DNA of 28,093 nucleotides from the NCBI GenBank assembly GCA_043421945.1, contig JBHOGO010000061.1:1-28093 (forward strand), given 5' to 3'. Made by a program: the position numbers and the translations under genes. A model generated the notes under the pieces. It had not been told where the DNA came from and made no database searches. It saw only the letters and a program-made list of their open reading frames with translations. Source of the stretch: Thaumasiovibrio sp043421945 (GTDB taxonomy: Bacteria > Pseudomonadota > Gammaproteobacteria > Enterobacterales > Vibrionaceae). The first letter of the stretch is position 1; every line of letters starts with the position of its first letter. Positions 1 to 6,708 of this stretch are shown here, one piece after another.

Positions 1-2
1 TG

Positions 3-71
3 CTGTATTCAAGCATTCAAACAGCTCCAATGCCAGAAAGGCTGCTTAAGCTAGCTGAGGCTCGGTGGTAA
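3..71 (+). CDS. C-terminal end of an unidentified upstream gene (partial)
   Basis: Frame 3 is open from the window edge to a TAA at 69-71 and gives a 22-residue tail ending in LLKLAEARW, which looks like an amphipathic helix. The next gene begins only 24 bases later, so this would be the preceding cistron of the same operon. The two other frames also stop within 60 bases, so the choice of frame is a judgement. Given the neighbours (oligosaccharide-type binding protein, LacI regulator) it could be a glycosidase or an ABC transporter subunit, but the tail is too short to identify. Confidence 0.35.
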   Translation: MYSSIQTAPMPERLLKLAEARW

Positions 72-95
72 TCAGGTATATTTATAGGGAACGTT

Positions 96-1748
96 ATGAA
101 AAAAAAAGTGTTACTTGCATCATTAATTACAGCGTCATCATTTATATTTCCTGCAGCTGCGGAAACAGAAACACCTAATTTGAAAATATTGGTTGATTCA
201 ACCACAGGGTGGGTAAGAAACTTTAACCCTTGGATTGGCGGACGTGGTAACTGGGCTTACGAGTCACTTGTTATTTTCGATATGCTAGATAGCAGTAAAA
301 TACATTACTGGCTAGCAACAGATTTTGAAATGGCAGAGGATCTCGAAAGTATTTATGTTGATCTTCGTGAGGGGGTTAAGTGGTCTGATGGTGAAGACTT
401 CACCGCTGATGATGTCATCTTTACTTTTGAATATGCAAAGAAGCATCCTGAGATTGATATGTCAGGGCTTGGGGAAAGTGTTAAATCCATTGAAAAGCTT
501 AGTGATCACGCTGTACGTATTCACTTGACCAAGCAAAATGCCTTTGCTGCCTATGAAATCCTTGGTGATGGTCTGCGTATTGTCCCTAAACATATTTGGT
601 CGGAAATTGAGCAGCCAGCACAAAATGCGAACATCAATCCAGTTGGCACCGGGCCATTTACCGAAATACAGCGTTTCACACCGCAGGTTTATATCCAATG
701 TCGTAACCCACATTACTGGAACGACGATTTATCCATTGATTGCTTAGAGTTCCCGCAATATTCCAGTAATGATGCTGCATTAGAAATGCTGTCTAATGGG
801 GAAATTGATTGGGCCGGTGTATTCATTCCTGATATTGAAAAAACATACGTTAAGAACAACCCACACAATAAATATTGGTTCCCTTCAGGAAGTGCTGTTC
901 GAATCACGATGAACTACCAAACAAATAATGAAGGGGCAAAAAAAGCGTTCGCGAATAAGTCATTCCGACAAGCATTTAACCTTGCGATGGATCGTGATGC
1001 TATGATGATGGTTGGCGCTTATGGTTATGTTGAAGGTGGTAATCCGGCAAGTGCATTGCCAAGTGGGTTGTGGAGTTGGCGTGATGAAACCGCAGATAGC
1101 ACATGGGCTGATTCGTATCAGTATGACTTAGCTCGAGCCAAAATGTTGTTAAAAGAAGCAGGTTTTGTTGATAATAACGGTAATGGCTCTGTCGATAACA
1201 TTGATGGTTCTGATCTCCATTTCAGGATTCAGGTGCCAAGTGGTTGGACGGATTGGGTTAATAACGCAGCTATAGCGGTTGAGGGTCTGCGTGAGATCGG
1301 CATTAACGCAACGGTTATTACGCCTGAAGTGAATGCTTATGCGCAAAACTGGCAGACATCAAACTTTGATGCATGTTTCTGTGCCGGCGCTGATGGAGCT
1401 TCAATCTGGCGCTACTATGACTTTGCGATGCATTCGCGCTACGCGAATAGTGGAATGTGGTGGTCGACGTCAATGCATAACTACATTAACCCTGAGCTAG
1501 ACCACTTAATTGACCAACTTAGTTTGACCCTTGACCCTGATGCACAGCGTGAGATCGTCCATAAGATTGAGAATATTTACGCAGACGACATCGTTCAAGT
1601 TCCTCTCTATAACAATGGTGTTTGGTACCTCTATAACGATTCGAGATTTGAAGGCTTCGCATCAGAAGAAGATCCCTTTATCTACCCTGCACCTTTCGAG
1701 GGGATGAATCGCATTGTTCACGTAATGAGCTTAAAACCTAAGCAATAG
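96..1748 (+). CDS. Periplasmic solute-binding protein, ABC transporter family 5 (SBP_bac_5)
   Basis: A 550-residue protein of the oligopeptide/oligosaccharide-binding family 5. It captures a ligand in the periplasm and hands it to an ABC permease. Residues 1-22 form a signal peptide (MKKK, hydrophobic core, then AAA before Glu23), with no lipobox Cys. The family signature LREGVKWSDGEDFTADDVIF lies near residue 90, and NPW near residue 44 fits the clade binding beta-linked oligosaccharides such as cellobiose or chitobiose. The length is normal. The ATG at 96 follows GGGAAC. No permease or ATPase lies in the window, so they are probably upstream or elsewhere. The downstream LacI regulator and the aldose epimerase support a sugar over a peptide as ligand; the exact ligand is inference. 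Confidence 0.85.
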   Translation: MKKKVLLASLITASSFIFPAAAETETPNLKILVDSTTGWVRNFNPWIGGRGNWAYESLVIFDMLDSSKIHYWLATDFEMAEDLESIYVDLREGVKWSDGEDFTADDVIFTFEYAKKHPEIDMSGLGESVKSIEKLSDHAVRIHLTKQNAFAAYEILGDGLRIVPKHIWSEIEQPAQNANINPVGTGPFTEIQRFTPQVYIQCRNPHYWNDDLSIDCLEFPQYSSNDAALEMLSNGEIDWAGVFIPDIEKTYVKNNPHNKYWFPSGSAVRITMNYQTNNEGAKKAFANKSFRQAFNLAMDRDAMMMVGAYGYVEGGNPASALPSGLWSWRDETADSTWADSYQYDLARAKMLLKEAGFVDNNGNGSVDNIDGSDLHFRIQVPSGWTDWVNNAAIAVEGLREIGINATVITPEVNAYAQNWQTSNFDACFCAGADGASIWRYYDFAMHSRYANSGMWWSTSMHNYINPELDHLIDQLSLTLDPDAQREIVHKIENIYADDIVQVPLYNNGVWYLYNDSRFEGFASEEDPFIYPAPFEGMNRIVHVMSLKPKQ

Positions 1749-1755
1749 TTTGTTT

Positions 1756-1788
1756 CACAATAAGGGGCGTCGTCGCCCCTTATTTGTG
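1756..1788 (+). terminator. Hairpin terminator after the solute-binding protein gene
   Basis: Perfect 11-bp stem (AATAAGGGGCG and CGCCCCTTATT) with a TCGT tetraloop at 1759-1784. It can be lengthened by CAC/GTG after one bulged T. It begins 11 bases after the stop codon. The following T-tract is short (ATTTGTG), so some read-through is possible. Confidence 0.75.
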
Positions 1789-1805
1789 ATTATGAAAATA
1801 CCTCT

Positions 1806-1823
1806 TAGCACATTCTCGTGCTA
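1806..1823. promoter_or_regulatory. Inverted repeat in the LacI gene promoter, candidate operator
   Basis: TAGCAC and GTGCTA, separated by six bases, lie 30 bases upstream of the lacI-type start. A TAATAT box at 1835-1840 could be its -10. Many LacI regulators repress their own promoter. The role as operator is inference, and the same repeat is not seen in front of the solute-binding protein gene. Confidence 0.3.
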
Positions 1824-1852
1824 GCATTGTTGGCTAATATTGGACCTACAGA

Positions 1853-2848
1853 GTGACGATTGGATTGGCTACTATTTATGATGTTGCTGAATGTGCAGGT
1901 GTCTCTGTTGCAACAGTTTCTCGTTATTTAAATAAAACACATCGGATTGCTGAAGATAAAGTCGCGTTGATTGAGTCTGCCATTGTTTCATTGGATTACA
2001 CCCCTAAAAATAAGCGTTCGACCCAGAGAAATATGACCTTAGGTATCATTGCTCCAAGCTTTGATAGCCCTTTTGTGAGTGATATTCTGACTGGTATTGA
2101 TGATAAAGCAAACCAATCTTGCTATCGACTCGTTGTTGAAACGACTGGCTGGACTGAGACTGGTGAAATGAAGCATCTGCGCCATTTCAAGGCAATGGGC
2201 GTTGATGGGTTAATTATCGTCGTAGGCTCGGTAGAGATAGAGCTCATTAAAAACATTATGGGTGATATCCCTGTGTTGCTTATCGGTCGTGAGGAAAACA
2301 GTCATTACCCGGTTGTATGGAGTGACAACCTTATCGGCGGGATGATGGCAACCAATTATTTGCTCCAATTGGGGCATACTAAAATTGCTCATGTCCATGG
2401 AAATTTAACGAGTTTTGATGCGGCCAACCGTTTAAAAGGCTATCAACAGAGCTTGCAAAAAGCGGGTATCAGTGTCGATGATGCATTGATTATTGATGGC
2501 AACTACGCCTCGCAGGATTCACTGGAATCAGTCACTCGCTTAATCGAAAGTGGTGCAGAGTTTACTGCCATTTTTGCTGCCAATGATCTCAGCGCTTTTG
2601 GTGCAGTACAGGCACTGCATCAAAAAGGGATTCGTGTACCCGATGATGTTTCTGTGATTGGCTTTGATGATCACGTGATGTGCCGATTTTTTATTCCCCA
2701 GTTGACCACGGTTAAGCAACCATTGTTTGAGATGGGACAGCTTGGATTTGAAAATATATGCCGAGTGATCAATGGCCAATCATTAGATGTTGAATCGCCG
2801 AAGCTCGAGATTGTAGCGCGTGAAAGTACCCTTATGTACTCAGAGTGA
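1853..2848 (+). CDS. LacI-family transcriptional regulator
   Basis: A 331-residue sugar-responsive DNA-binding repressor. The N-terminal helix-turn-helix is the classic ATIYDVAECAGVSVATVSRY. It is followed by a periplasmic-binding-protein-like effector domain (about residues 60-325) with the typical IGFDDH near residue 270 and LTTVKQP shortly after. The start is uncertain. GTG at 1853 has GGA eight bases upstream and gives an MTIG extension. TTG at 1865 gives the family-typical MATIYDVA with GAGTG upstream. The linker after DYTPKN lacks the usual ARxL hinge residues, so its operator contact in the minor groove may differ. It lies 104 bases after the solute-binding protein gene, across a terminator, and probably controls that uptake system. 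Inducer unknown. Confidence 0.9.
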   Translation: MTIGLATIYDVAECAGVSVATVSRYLNKTHRIAEDKVALIESAIVSLDYTPKNKRSTQRNMTLGIIAPSFDSPFVSDILTGIDDKANQSCYRLVVETTGWTETGEMKHLRHFKAMGVDGLIIVVGSVEIELIKNIMGDIPVLLIGREENSHYPVVWSDNLIGGMMATNYLLQLGHTKIAHVHGNLTSFDAANRLKGYQQSLQKAGISVDDALIIDGNYASQDSLESVTRLIESGAEFTAIFAANDLSAFGAVQALHQKGIRVPDDVSVIGFDDHVMCRFFIPQLTTVKQPLFEMGQLGFENICRVINGQSLDVESPKLEIVARESTLMYSE

Positions 2849-2910
2849 TTATTGTGACGCTTTGATTCAATGTAAATGTGCTGTGGAAAACGCTTTATTG
2901 AGGGACATGA

Positions 2911-3306
2911 ATGATGCTAAGAAAACAACTTAGACAGCAGTATCATTTTAGAAACTCTACTGAAGGGGTGCTAGCGTGGGATGTCTATCGACTTATTGAG
3001 CTTTCCGCGACACTGCCTGTTGAGCTCGTGCCTCTCAGCCTTATTGAAGCGCTCGATGAAGCCTTTTGGTATGAATTAGGCGGCGCAACGCCAACCTGTC
3101 GAAATATTGTTGAGCACGCGAAGTTAATACAAGGGGCTGATTTAACTTACTCCATTATTTTGTGCCATCAAGGTAGAGTCATAGATGGGATGCACCGCGT
3201 TGGGAAAGCCCTCCTTAATGGTGATATTCATATAAAAGCAGTGAGGTTCGAGCAACCTCTCGAACCAGATTATATCAACGTAGACCCCGCAGAATTACCA
3301 TATTAA
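2911..3306 (+). CDS. Small ParB/Srx-fold-like protein
   Basis: A 131-residue cytoplasmic protein without signal peptide or membrane segment. Its core GRVIDGMHRVGKALLNG (about residues 88-104) resembles the DGxHR...A box of the ParB/sulfiredoxin nucleotide-binding fold. It has no helix-turn-helix domain, so it is not a plasmid-type partition protein. GAGGGA lies five bases before the ATG at 2911; an ATG at 2907 is in another frame that closes at once. It follows the LacI gene by 62 bases on the same strand and may be co-transcribed. Biological role unknown. The fold assignment is from the motif only. Confidence 0.65.
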   Translation: MMLRKQLRQQYHFRNSTEGVLAWDVYRLIELSATLPVELVPLSLIEALDEAFWYELGGATPTCRNIVEHAKLIQGADLTYSIILCHQGRVIDGMHRVGKALLNGDIHIKAVRFEQPLEPDYINVDPAELPY

Positions 3307-3452
3307 GTGTGAGCGACTCAATAACAGTAGTGACCTAACATCAAGATATGCTGCTGAGTCGTTGTATCGCATTCCTTTCGCTATGTTAGATTCGCATCAT
3401 TGGACGGAGTTATTTTTTCAATGGTGACGATACCAGACATGAGAAACATTCT

Positions 3453-3590
3453 ATGATGATTTTTGCGCGAATACAGGATGAACTTAGCATCGCAAAAACT
3501 AAAGGGAGAGATATTATTTTTATCGTCGCTACGCGAGATAAAAGCACGGCCGAAATGTCGAATGTTAGAGTTTTTTTACCCACTCAATGA
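3453..3590 (+). CDS. Doubtful small ORF, 45 residues
   Basis: ATG ATG at 3453 opens a frame to TGA at 3588-3590, giving MMIFARIQDEL... ending in RVFLPTQ. The frame stays open upstream to 3390 without another usual start. There is no good Shine-Dalgarno sequence, and its end overlaps the minus-strand small protein gene by 26 bases. Composition is protein-like, but it may be chance or a decayed gene. Confidence 0.15.
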   Translation: MMIFARIQDELSIAKTKGRDIIFIVATRDKSTAEMSNVRVFLPTQ

Positions 3591-3672
3591 GCTTTTCTGA
3601 ATAAATTGTTGAAACCGCGACAACCAATGAGACAGAGCCCAAGATGAGACACAGAATTACAGTGGTACTCAT
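3565..3672 (-). CDS. Single-pass small membrane protein, 35 residues
   Basis: The minus strand reads ATG AGT ACC ... AAA CTC TAA, a 35-residue protein. Residues 2-23 (STTVILCLILGSVSLVVAVS) form one hydrophobic helix. It is followed by a short polar, amphipathic tail (YSEKLIEWVKKL) with net positive charge, so the tail is probably cytoplasmic with the N-terminus outside. AGGAG lies eight bases before the ATG, the best ribosome-binding site in this stretch. A TATAAT-type promoter lies about 43 bases upstream. It does not match CydX, KdpF, YbgT or another small subunit known to me. It stands alone, so no partner can be inferred. Coding status rests on the ribosome-binding site, promoter and coherent topology. 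Confidence 0.6.
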   Translation of the reverse strand: MSTTVILCLILGSVSLVVAVSTIYSEKLIEWVKKL

Positions 3673-3714
3673 AGTGATCACTCCTATATTGTTAATGATA
3701 ACGCTTAACATAAT

Positions 3715-3741
3715 ATTATATTGAACGCCATGTTGTTGCAA
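3715..3741 (-). promoter_or_regulatory. Promoter candidate for the 35-residue membrane protein
   Basis: On the minus strand TTGCAA (3736-3741) is followed after 15 bases by a perfect TATAAT (3715-3720). The spacer is short, and an overlapping TATTAT three bases on gives 18. The start codon lies at 3672, so the leader would be about 35 bases. Confidence 0.4.
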
Positions 3742-3804
3742 ATGTGATCAGTGTGTGGACTCTCAATCTCGCAAAGAACCTGAAAATTCACTAAATGCGA
3801 AGAG

Positions 3805-3842
3805 AGCATGGCATAGGAAATCCCATGCTATGTTCGTTTTAT
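3805..3842. terminator. Hairpin followed by a T-rich stretch on the plus strand
   Basis: AGCATGG and CCATGCT frame an 11-base loop (3805-3829), then ATGTTCGTTTT. On the plus strand it resembles a weak terminator. On the minus strand it lies just after the acidic reading frame that stops at 3862. Which transcript it ends is unclear. Confidence 0.3.
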
Positions 3843-3861
3843 TATCGATTAAGATAATGGG

Positions 3862-4077
3862 TCATTGGCGACATTTATCGCAACGTTTTTTCCGATTATC
3901 TTCATTGATATAATCCGTTTCATCTAGCTGGTCTTCATCGTTGTCCCATTCATCCAGATTGACGACTGGTTCACAAGCGTCCAGCACTGTATTTAGATCC
4001 TTGTCAAGGTTGTAGTCTGCATCATCTCTAGTAGAAGGGCGTTCTATGCCATTCTTATCTTTCTGATTAATAGGAAC
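3862..4077 (-). pseudogene. Acidic fragment resembling a thrombospondin type 3 calcium repeat
   Basis: The minus-strand frame is open from a TAA at 4078-4080 to TGA at 3862-3864 (71 codons). It encodes a very acidic peptide with NLDKDLNTVLDACEPV, then DEWDNDEDQLDETD, ending KKRCDKCRQ. The spacing of Asp and the xLDACEPV pattern recall thrombospondin type 3 / EF-hand-like calcium-binding repeats (DxDGDGxxDACxx) that have lost glycines. There is no ATG. A GTG at 3987 with AAGGA ten bases upstream would give 41 residues. I read it as the remnant of a secreted calcium-binding protein, with a short real protein as the alternative. The family link is inference from the pattern. Confidence 0.3.
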
Positions 4078-4220
4078 TTACCTATATATTGAGGGATAAG
4101 AAATCCCCTAAAAAAGCGCGCTTATTCGAAACGATGATGTTTGATATGAGACTTAGCTCACTAACTTGTCATTTTTTGATGTTAAAGTACCGGTAGCTTT
4201 TGTTTTATAAGGATATTTCT

Positions 4221-5333
4221 ATGAGTGACATCGTTATAGCGGATAAATTGGAGCAGCCCATTGCAGAAGATGGCCGCCCAGTTAATGGTTTTACCCTCAC
4301 TAATTCGCAGGGAACGACTGCTCGTTTTATGGATATTGGTGCGACGTGGTTAAGCTGGAAGGTCGGACTTGAGGGAGAAACAAGGGAAGTACTCCTTGGT
4401 GCTTCTACTTATAAGGCTTATCAAGAGCAGCAAGCGTATTTGGGAGCGACGGTTGGGCGTTATGCAAATCGAATTGCCAACGGGAAATTTGAAATAGAAG
4501 GGCAGCAGTACCAAGTAAACTGCCGTCACAACCAGCATGCCCTTCATGGTGGAGAAAACGGTTTTAACCGCCGTCGATGGCACCTCGCTCATTTGAGTGA
4601 AAACCAAGTCACTTTCACATTGCATAGTGATGATGGTGACCAAGGATTCCCTGGTCAACTTAGTGCTGAAGTGACCTACACGTTGTCAGATGACGACAGT
4701 TTGCATATTGATTATAAAGCGACGGTCGATAAAGCCTGTCCAGTGAATCTGACTAACCATGCTTACTTTGACCTAAGTGGAAAAGATGGCAAAGAGACCT
4801 GTATGACACATACGTTAAGTATTGCTGCTGAGCGTTATTTACCTGTAGCATTAGGCGGAATTCCTCATGGCGAATTAGCCAATGTGGAGGGTACTGGGTT
4901 TGACTTCCGAGAGCCAAAGACAATAGGGACTGATTTTCTTGCTGACGATGATCAGGCAGTGACAGGTGGTTACGATCATAGCTATTTGATAGAAGGTGCG
5001 TTGATTGTCGATGGTGCTGAAAATACCGACGAAGTGTCATCGGGTTCTGGGCTACCGATTGCAGCGTCAGTCACTTCACCTGATGGTGCATTAACGATGG
5101 TCGTGAAGACGACGAAACCAGCTATACAGTTTTATAGTGCTAATTTCTTGGAAGGCTGCCCTAACCGTTCAGGTGGACAGTATATTAACAATAGTGGTCT
5201 AGCTTTAGAAACGCAGTTTATGCCAGACTCGCCGAATAACCCACAATGGCCGCAAACGGGCGTGATTCTACAGCCGGATGAAGTGTACCAACATCGCACA
5301 ACCTATCAGCTCATTAAGACGAGAAAACGCTAA
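4221..5333 (+). CDS. galM: Aldose 1-epimerase (mutarotase)
   Basis: A 370-residue cytosolic GalM-family enzyme interconverting alpha and beta anomers of hexoses such as galactose and glucose. The family marks are GATVGRYANRI (about 76-86), the HALHGG stretch (106-111), the catalytic acid NLTNHAYFDL with His180, the substrate Asp in GGYDHSY (Asp252) and the catalytic base Glu330 in ALETQFMPDSPN. ATG 4221 is chosen over the in-frame TTG at 4200 because AAGGA lies at 4208-4212, between them. It is not in a gal operon here; the nearest sugar genes are the binding protein and LacI about 1.4 kb upstream. Its 3' end overlaps the convergent acetyltransferase gene by four bases. Confidence 0.93.
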   Translation: MSDIVIADKLEQPIAEDGRPVNGFTLTNSQGTTARFMDIGATWLSWKVGLEGETREVLLGASTYKAYQEQQAYLGATVGRYANRIANGKFEIEGQQYQVNCRHNQHALHGGENGFNRRRWHLAHLSENQVTFTLHSDDGDQGFPGQLSAEVTYTLSDDDSLHIDYKATVDKACPVNLTNHAYFDLSGKDGKETCMTHTLSIAAERYLPVALGGIPHGELANVEGTGFDFREPKTIGTDFLADDDQAVTGGYDHSYLIEGALIVDGAENTDEVSSGSGLPIAASVTSPDGALTMVVKTTKPAIQFYSANFLEGCPNRSGGQYINNSGLALETQFMPDSPNNPQWPQTGVILQPDEVYQHRTTYQLIKTRKR

Positions 5334-5833
5334 CGAATATTCCGTGCAATCATAAAAACTTCGTCAGCAGAGTAGAGTTCAGTAATCGTGGCCTCTGCTT
5401 CTGCACCGAGTGTGTTTTGGTAAAGCGCTTTCGCGACGTTATCATCGCGCGTAGTCACGACAATATGCTTTAAAGTTGATCCTTTCCGTGCTAACTCTTG
5501 TTTTAGCAGCGGAAGTGCCTGTGATAATATTTGCTTGGCAATGCCCTTACCTTGGTAGGAAGGGGTAACAGCAAGTAGTTCTAATTCGACCACCGCTTCG
5601 GCTCTAAAGCCTGATTTCTGCATCCAAATAGCAAAGCCAGAAATCACTTTTCCTTCCTCTTCGTTATTCTTTTCCAGCTCTGTATCGGCGAATTCGAACA
5701 CCATCGGGATACTTCTAGGCTGGGCATTGAAAGCACAACGAATCCAATCTTCTGAATGTTGTTGACGAGGAAAGGTTTCATGATGGATTCCCGCAACAGC
5801 AGGGATATCGGACTCTTGCATTAATCGCAGCAT
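5330..5833 (-). CDS. GNAT-family N-acetyltransferase
   Basis: A 167-residue acetyl-CoA-dependent acyltransferase. The core motif A is VTPSYQGKGIAKQIL (about residues 88-103), with the QxxGxG pyrophosphate loop, preceded by the beta4 strand ELELLAV. Near residue 135 ALYQNTLGA matches the usual motif B region. There is no signal peptide. Its acceptor (amine, protein N-terminus, antibiotic) cannot be told. The start ATG has GAAGG seven bases upstream, and that site sits in the loop of a perfect inverted repeat. The stop codon overlaps the galM stop codon tail to tail, so there is no room for a terminator between them. Confidence 0.85.
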   Translation of the reverse strand: MLRLMQESDIPAVAGIHHETFPRQQHSEDWIRCAFNAQPRSIPMVFEFADTELEKNNEEEGKVISGFAIWMQKSGFRAEAVVELELLAVTPSYQGKGIAKQILSQALPLLKQELARKGSTLKHIVVTTRDDNVAKALYQNTLGAEAEATITELYSADEVFMIARNIR

Positions 5834-5834
5834 G

Positions 5835-5850
5835 GTTAAGCCTTCTTAAC
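5835..5850 (-). promoter_or_regulatory. Hairpin presenting the ribosome-binding site of the acetyltransferase gene
   Basis: On the minus strand GTTAAG, AAGG, CTTAAC lies one base before the ATG. The 6-bp stem puts the Shine-Dalgarno AAGG in a tetraloop. It could tune translation, or be a protein-binding palindrome in DNA. Confidence 0.4.
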
Positions 5851-6014
5851 GTGTCATGACTCATTGGATGTGAAAAGAGTGACAGTCCCTCAAACTCAGT
5901 ATGCCAGATACGACAAAAGGGCATAGAGATTAGTACTCAGTAAGAGGGCATCGTTAGGCTTTATTCTGACGTCTATTGACGATAAGATCGTTGCTACATG
6001 TCATAAATTGACGA

Positions 6015-6557
6015 TTAGAAGCGGTAAGCAACGCCGACGTTGGTCACTCCAATTTCATCATTATCCATTTCATAACGCTCGTGCTCTAGTCGGACGTTAA
6101 ATTGACCAATGTCGATAGAAGCTCCAGCACCATACATGATGTCTCTACCCTCACGATTAATCAGCTGATTTCGATAGTTAATCTTTTCGCGCCATTCGTG
6201 GATACCTAACTTGCCATAAGCAGAAATGTCACGTGTTAGAGGAATAGAGGCGATGACCGCTGCCCCTGAAGATTTCGATTTAACTGATGTTTGACGGTTG
6301 AAGCGGAGTGAACCGAAGTCGTTGTGGAAGCCTTCAATGGCAAAATGGTCGTTGACCTGAAAGCCACCATAGTACTTGCTGCTCCACTCATCCCCTTTAA
6401 AACGTCGTAGTCCATAATTATTGTCAGGAGATATAGCCTGATCGTAGTTGCCATAGGCATAGCCTAGGTAAAGCCCAGAGTTACCTGAATGGTATACGCT
6501 GTTCGCATGTGCTGTACCAGCGAGGATAAGGGTAAGTAGCCAAATGTTTCGACGCAT
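6015..6557 (-). CDS. Small outer-membrane beta-barrel protein
   Basis: A 180-residue protein with a cleavable signal peptide (about residues 1-18, ending AHA before Asn). The rest shows alternating hydrophobic strands rich in Tyr and Gly, for example SGLYLGYAYGNYD near the start and TNVGVAYRF at the end. The terminal Phe is the BAM-recognised outer-membrane signature. Size and pattern fit an eight-stranded barrel of the OmpA-like/OmpX type (PF13505 or similar). There is no OmpA C-terminal peptidoglycan domain. It has its own promoter and a 5' hairpin. Function unknown; adhesion, stability or a small pore are options. Confidence 0.8.
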   Translation of the reverse strand: MRRNIWLLTLILAGTAHANSVYHSGNSGLYLGYAYGNYDQAISPDNNYGLRRFKGDEWSSKYYGGFQVNDHFAIEGFHNDFGSLRFNRQTSVKSKSSGAAVIASIPLTRDISAYGKLGIHEWREKINYRNQLINREGRDIMYGAGASIDIGQFNVRLEHERYEMDNDEIGVTNVGVAYRF

Positions 6558-6592
6558 TGTGAGAAGCCTTTATGTGAGAAAGTCGAATCTAA

Positions 6593-6610
6593 GAGCAAGT
6601 TAATTTGCTC
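6593..6610 (-). promoter_or_regulatory. Inverted repeat in the leader of the small barrel gene
   Basis: GAGCAA and TTGCTC separated by six bases, about 36-53 bases upstream of the start codon and inside the predicted mRNA leader. Many outer-membrane protein mRNAs are controlled by small RNAs at such places. A role here is speculative. Confidence 0.3.
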
Positions 6611-6644
6611 GTATATCGTTACTTCGTACTAAGCTATCACGCAC

Positions 6645-6673
6645 TTTAAATACGAAAGTGAGCGCAATGTCAA
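6645..6673 (-). promoter_or_regulatory. Sigma-70 promoter of the small barrel gene
   Basis: The minus strand carries a perfect TTGACA (6668-6673), then TTTAAA (6645-6650) after 17 bases; TATTTA two bases earlier is the alternative -10. It gives a leader of about 80 bases. Confidence 0.5.
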
Positions 6674-6708
6674 AATGATTATTTATGCTATACCTTATTG
6701 CTTAAGTG

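Larger units (their letters stand above)
3307..4220. other. Gene-poor stretch with small or decayed reading frames
   Basis: About 900 bases without a standard gene. It holds a 7-bp inverted repeat (CGACTCA at 3314-3320, TGAGTCG at 3355-3361) after the ParB-like gene, a 35-residue membrane protein gene on the minus strand, a hairpin at 3805-3829 and an acidic reading frame on the minus strand. GGGAT inverted repeats lie near 4093-4112, and the galM leader occupies the right end. Confidence 0.6.

Noticed and set aside
3314..3361. Inverted repeat CGACTCA/TGAGTCG as terminator of the ParB-like gene
   Set aside because: Very long loop and no T-run; kept only as a note in the gene-poor region.
3743..3765. 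TGTGA sequence near the small membrane protein promoter as a CRP site
   Set aside because: The second half is TGTGG, not TCACA, so the dyad is absent.
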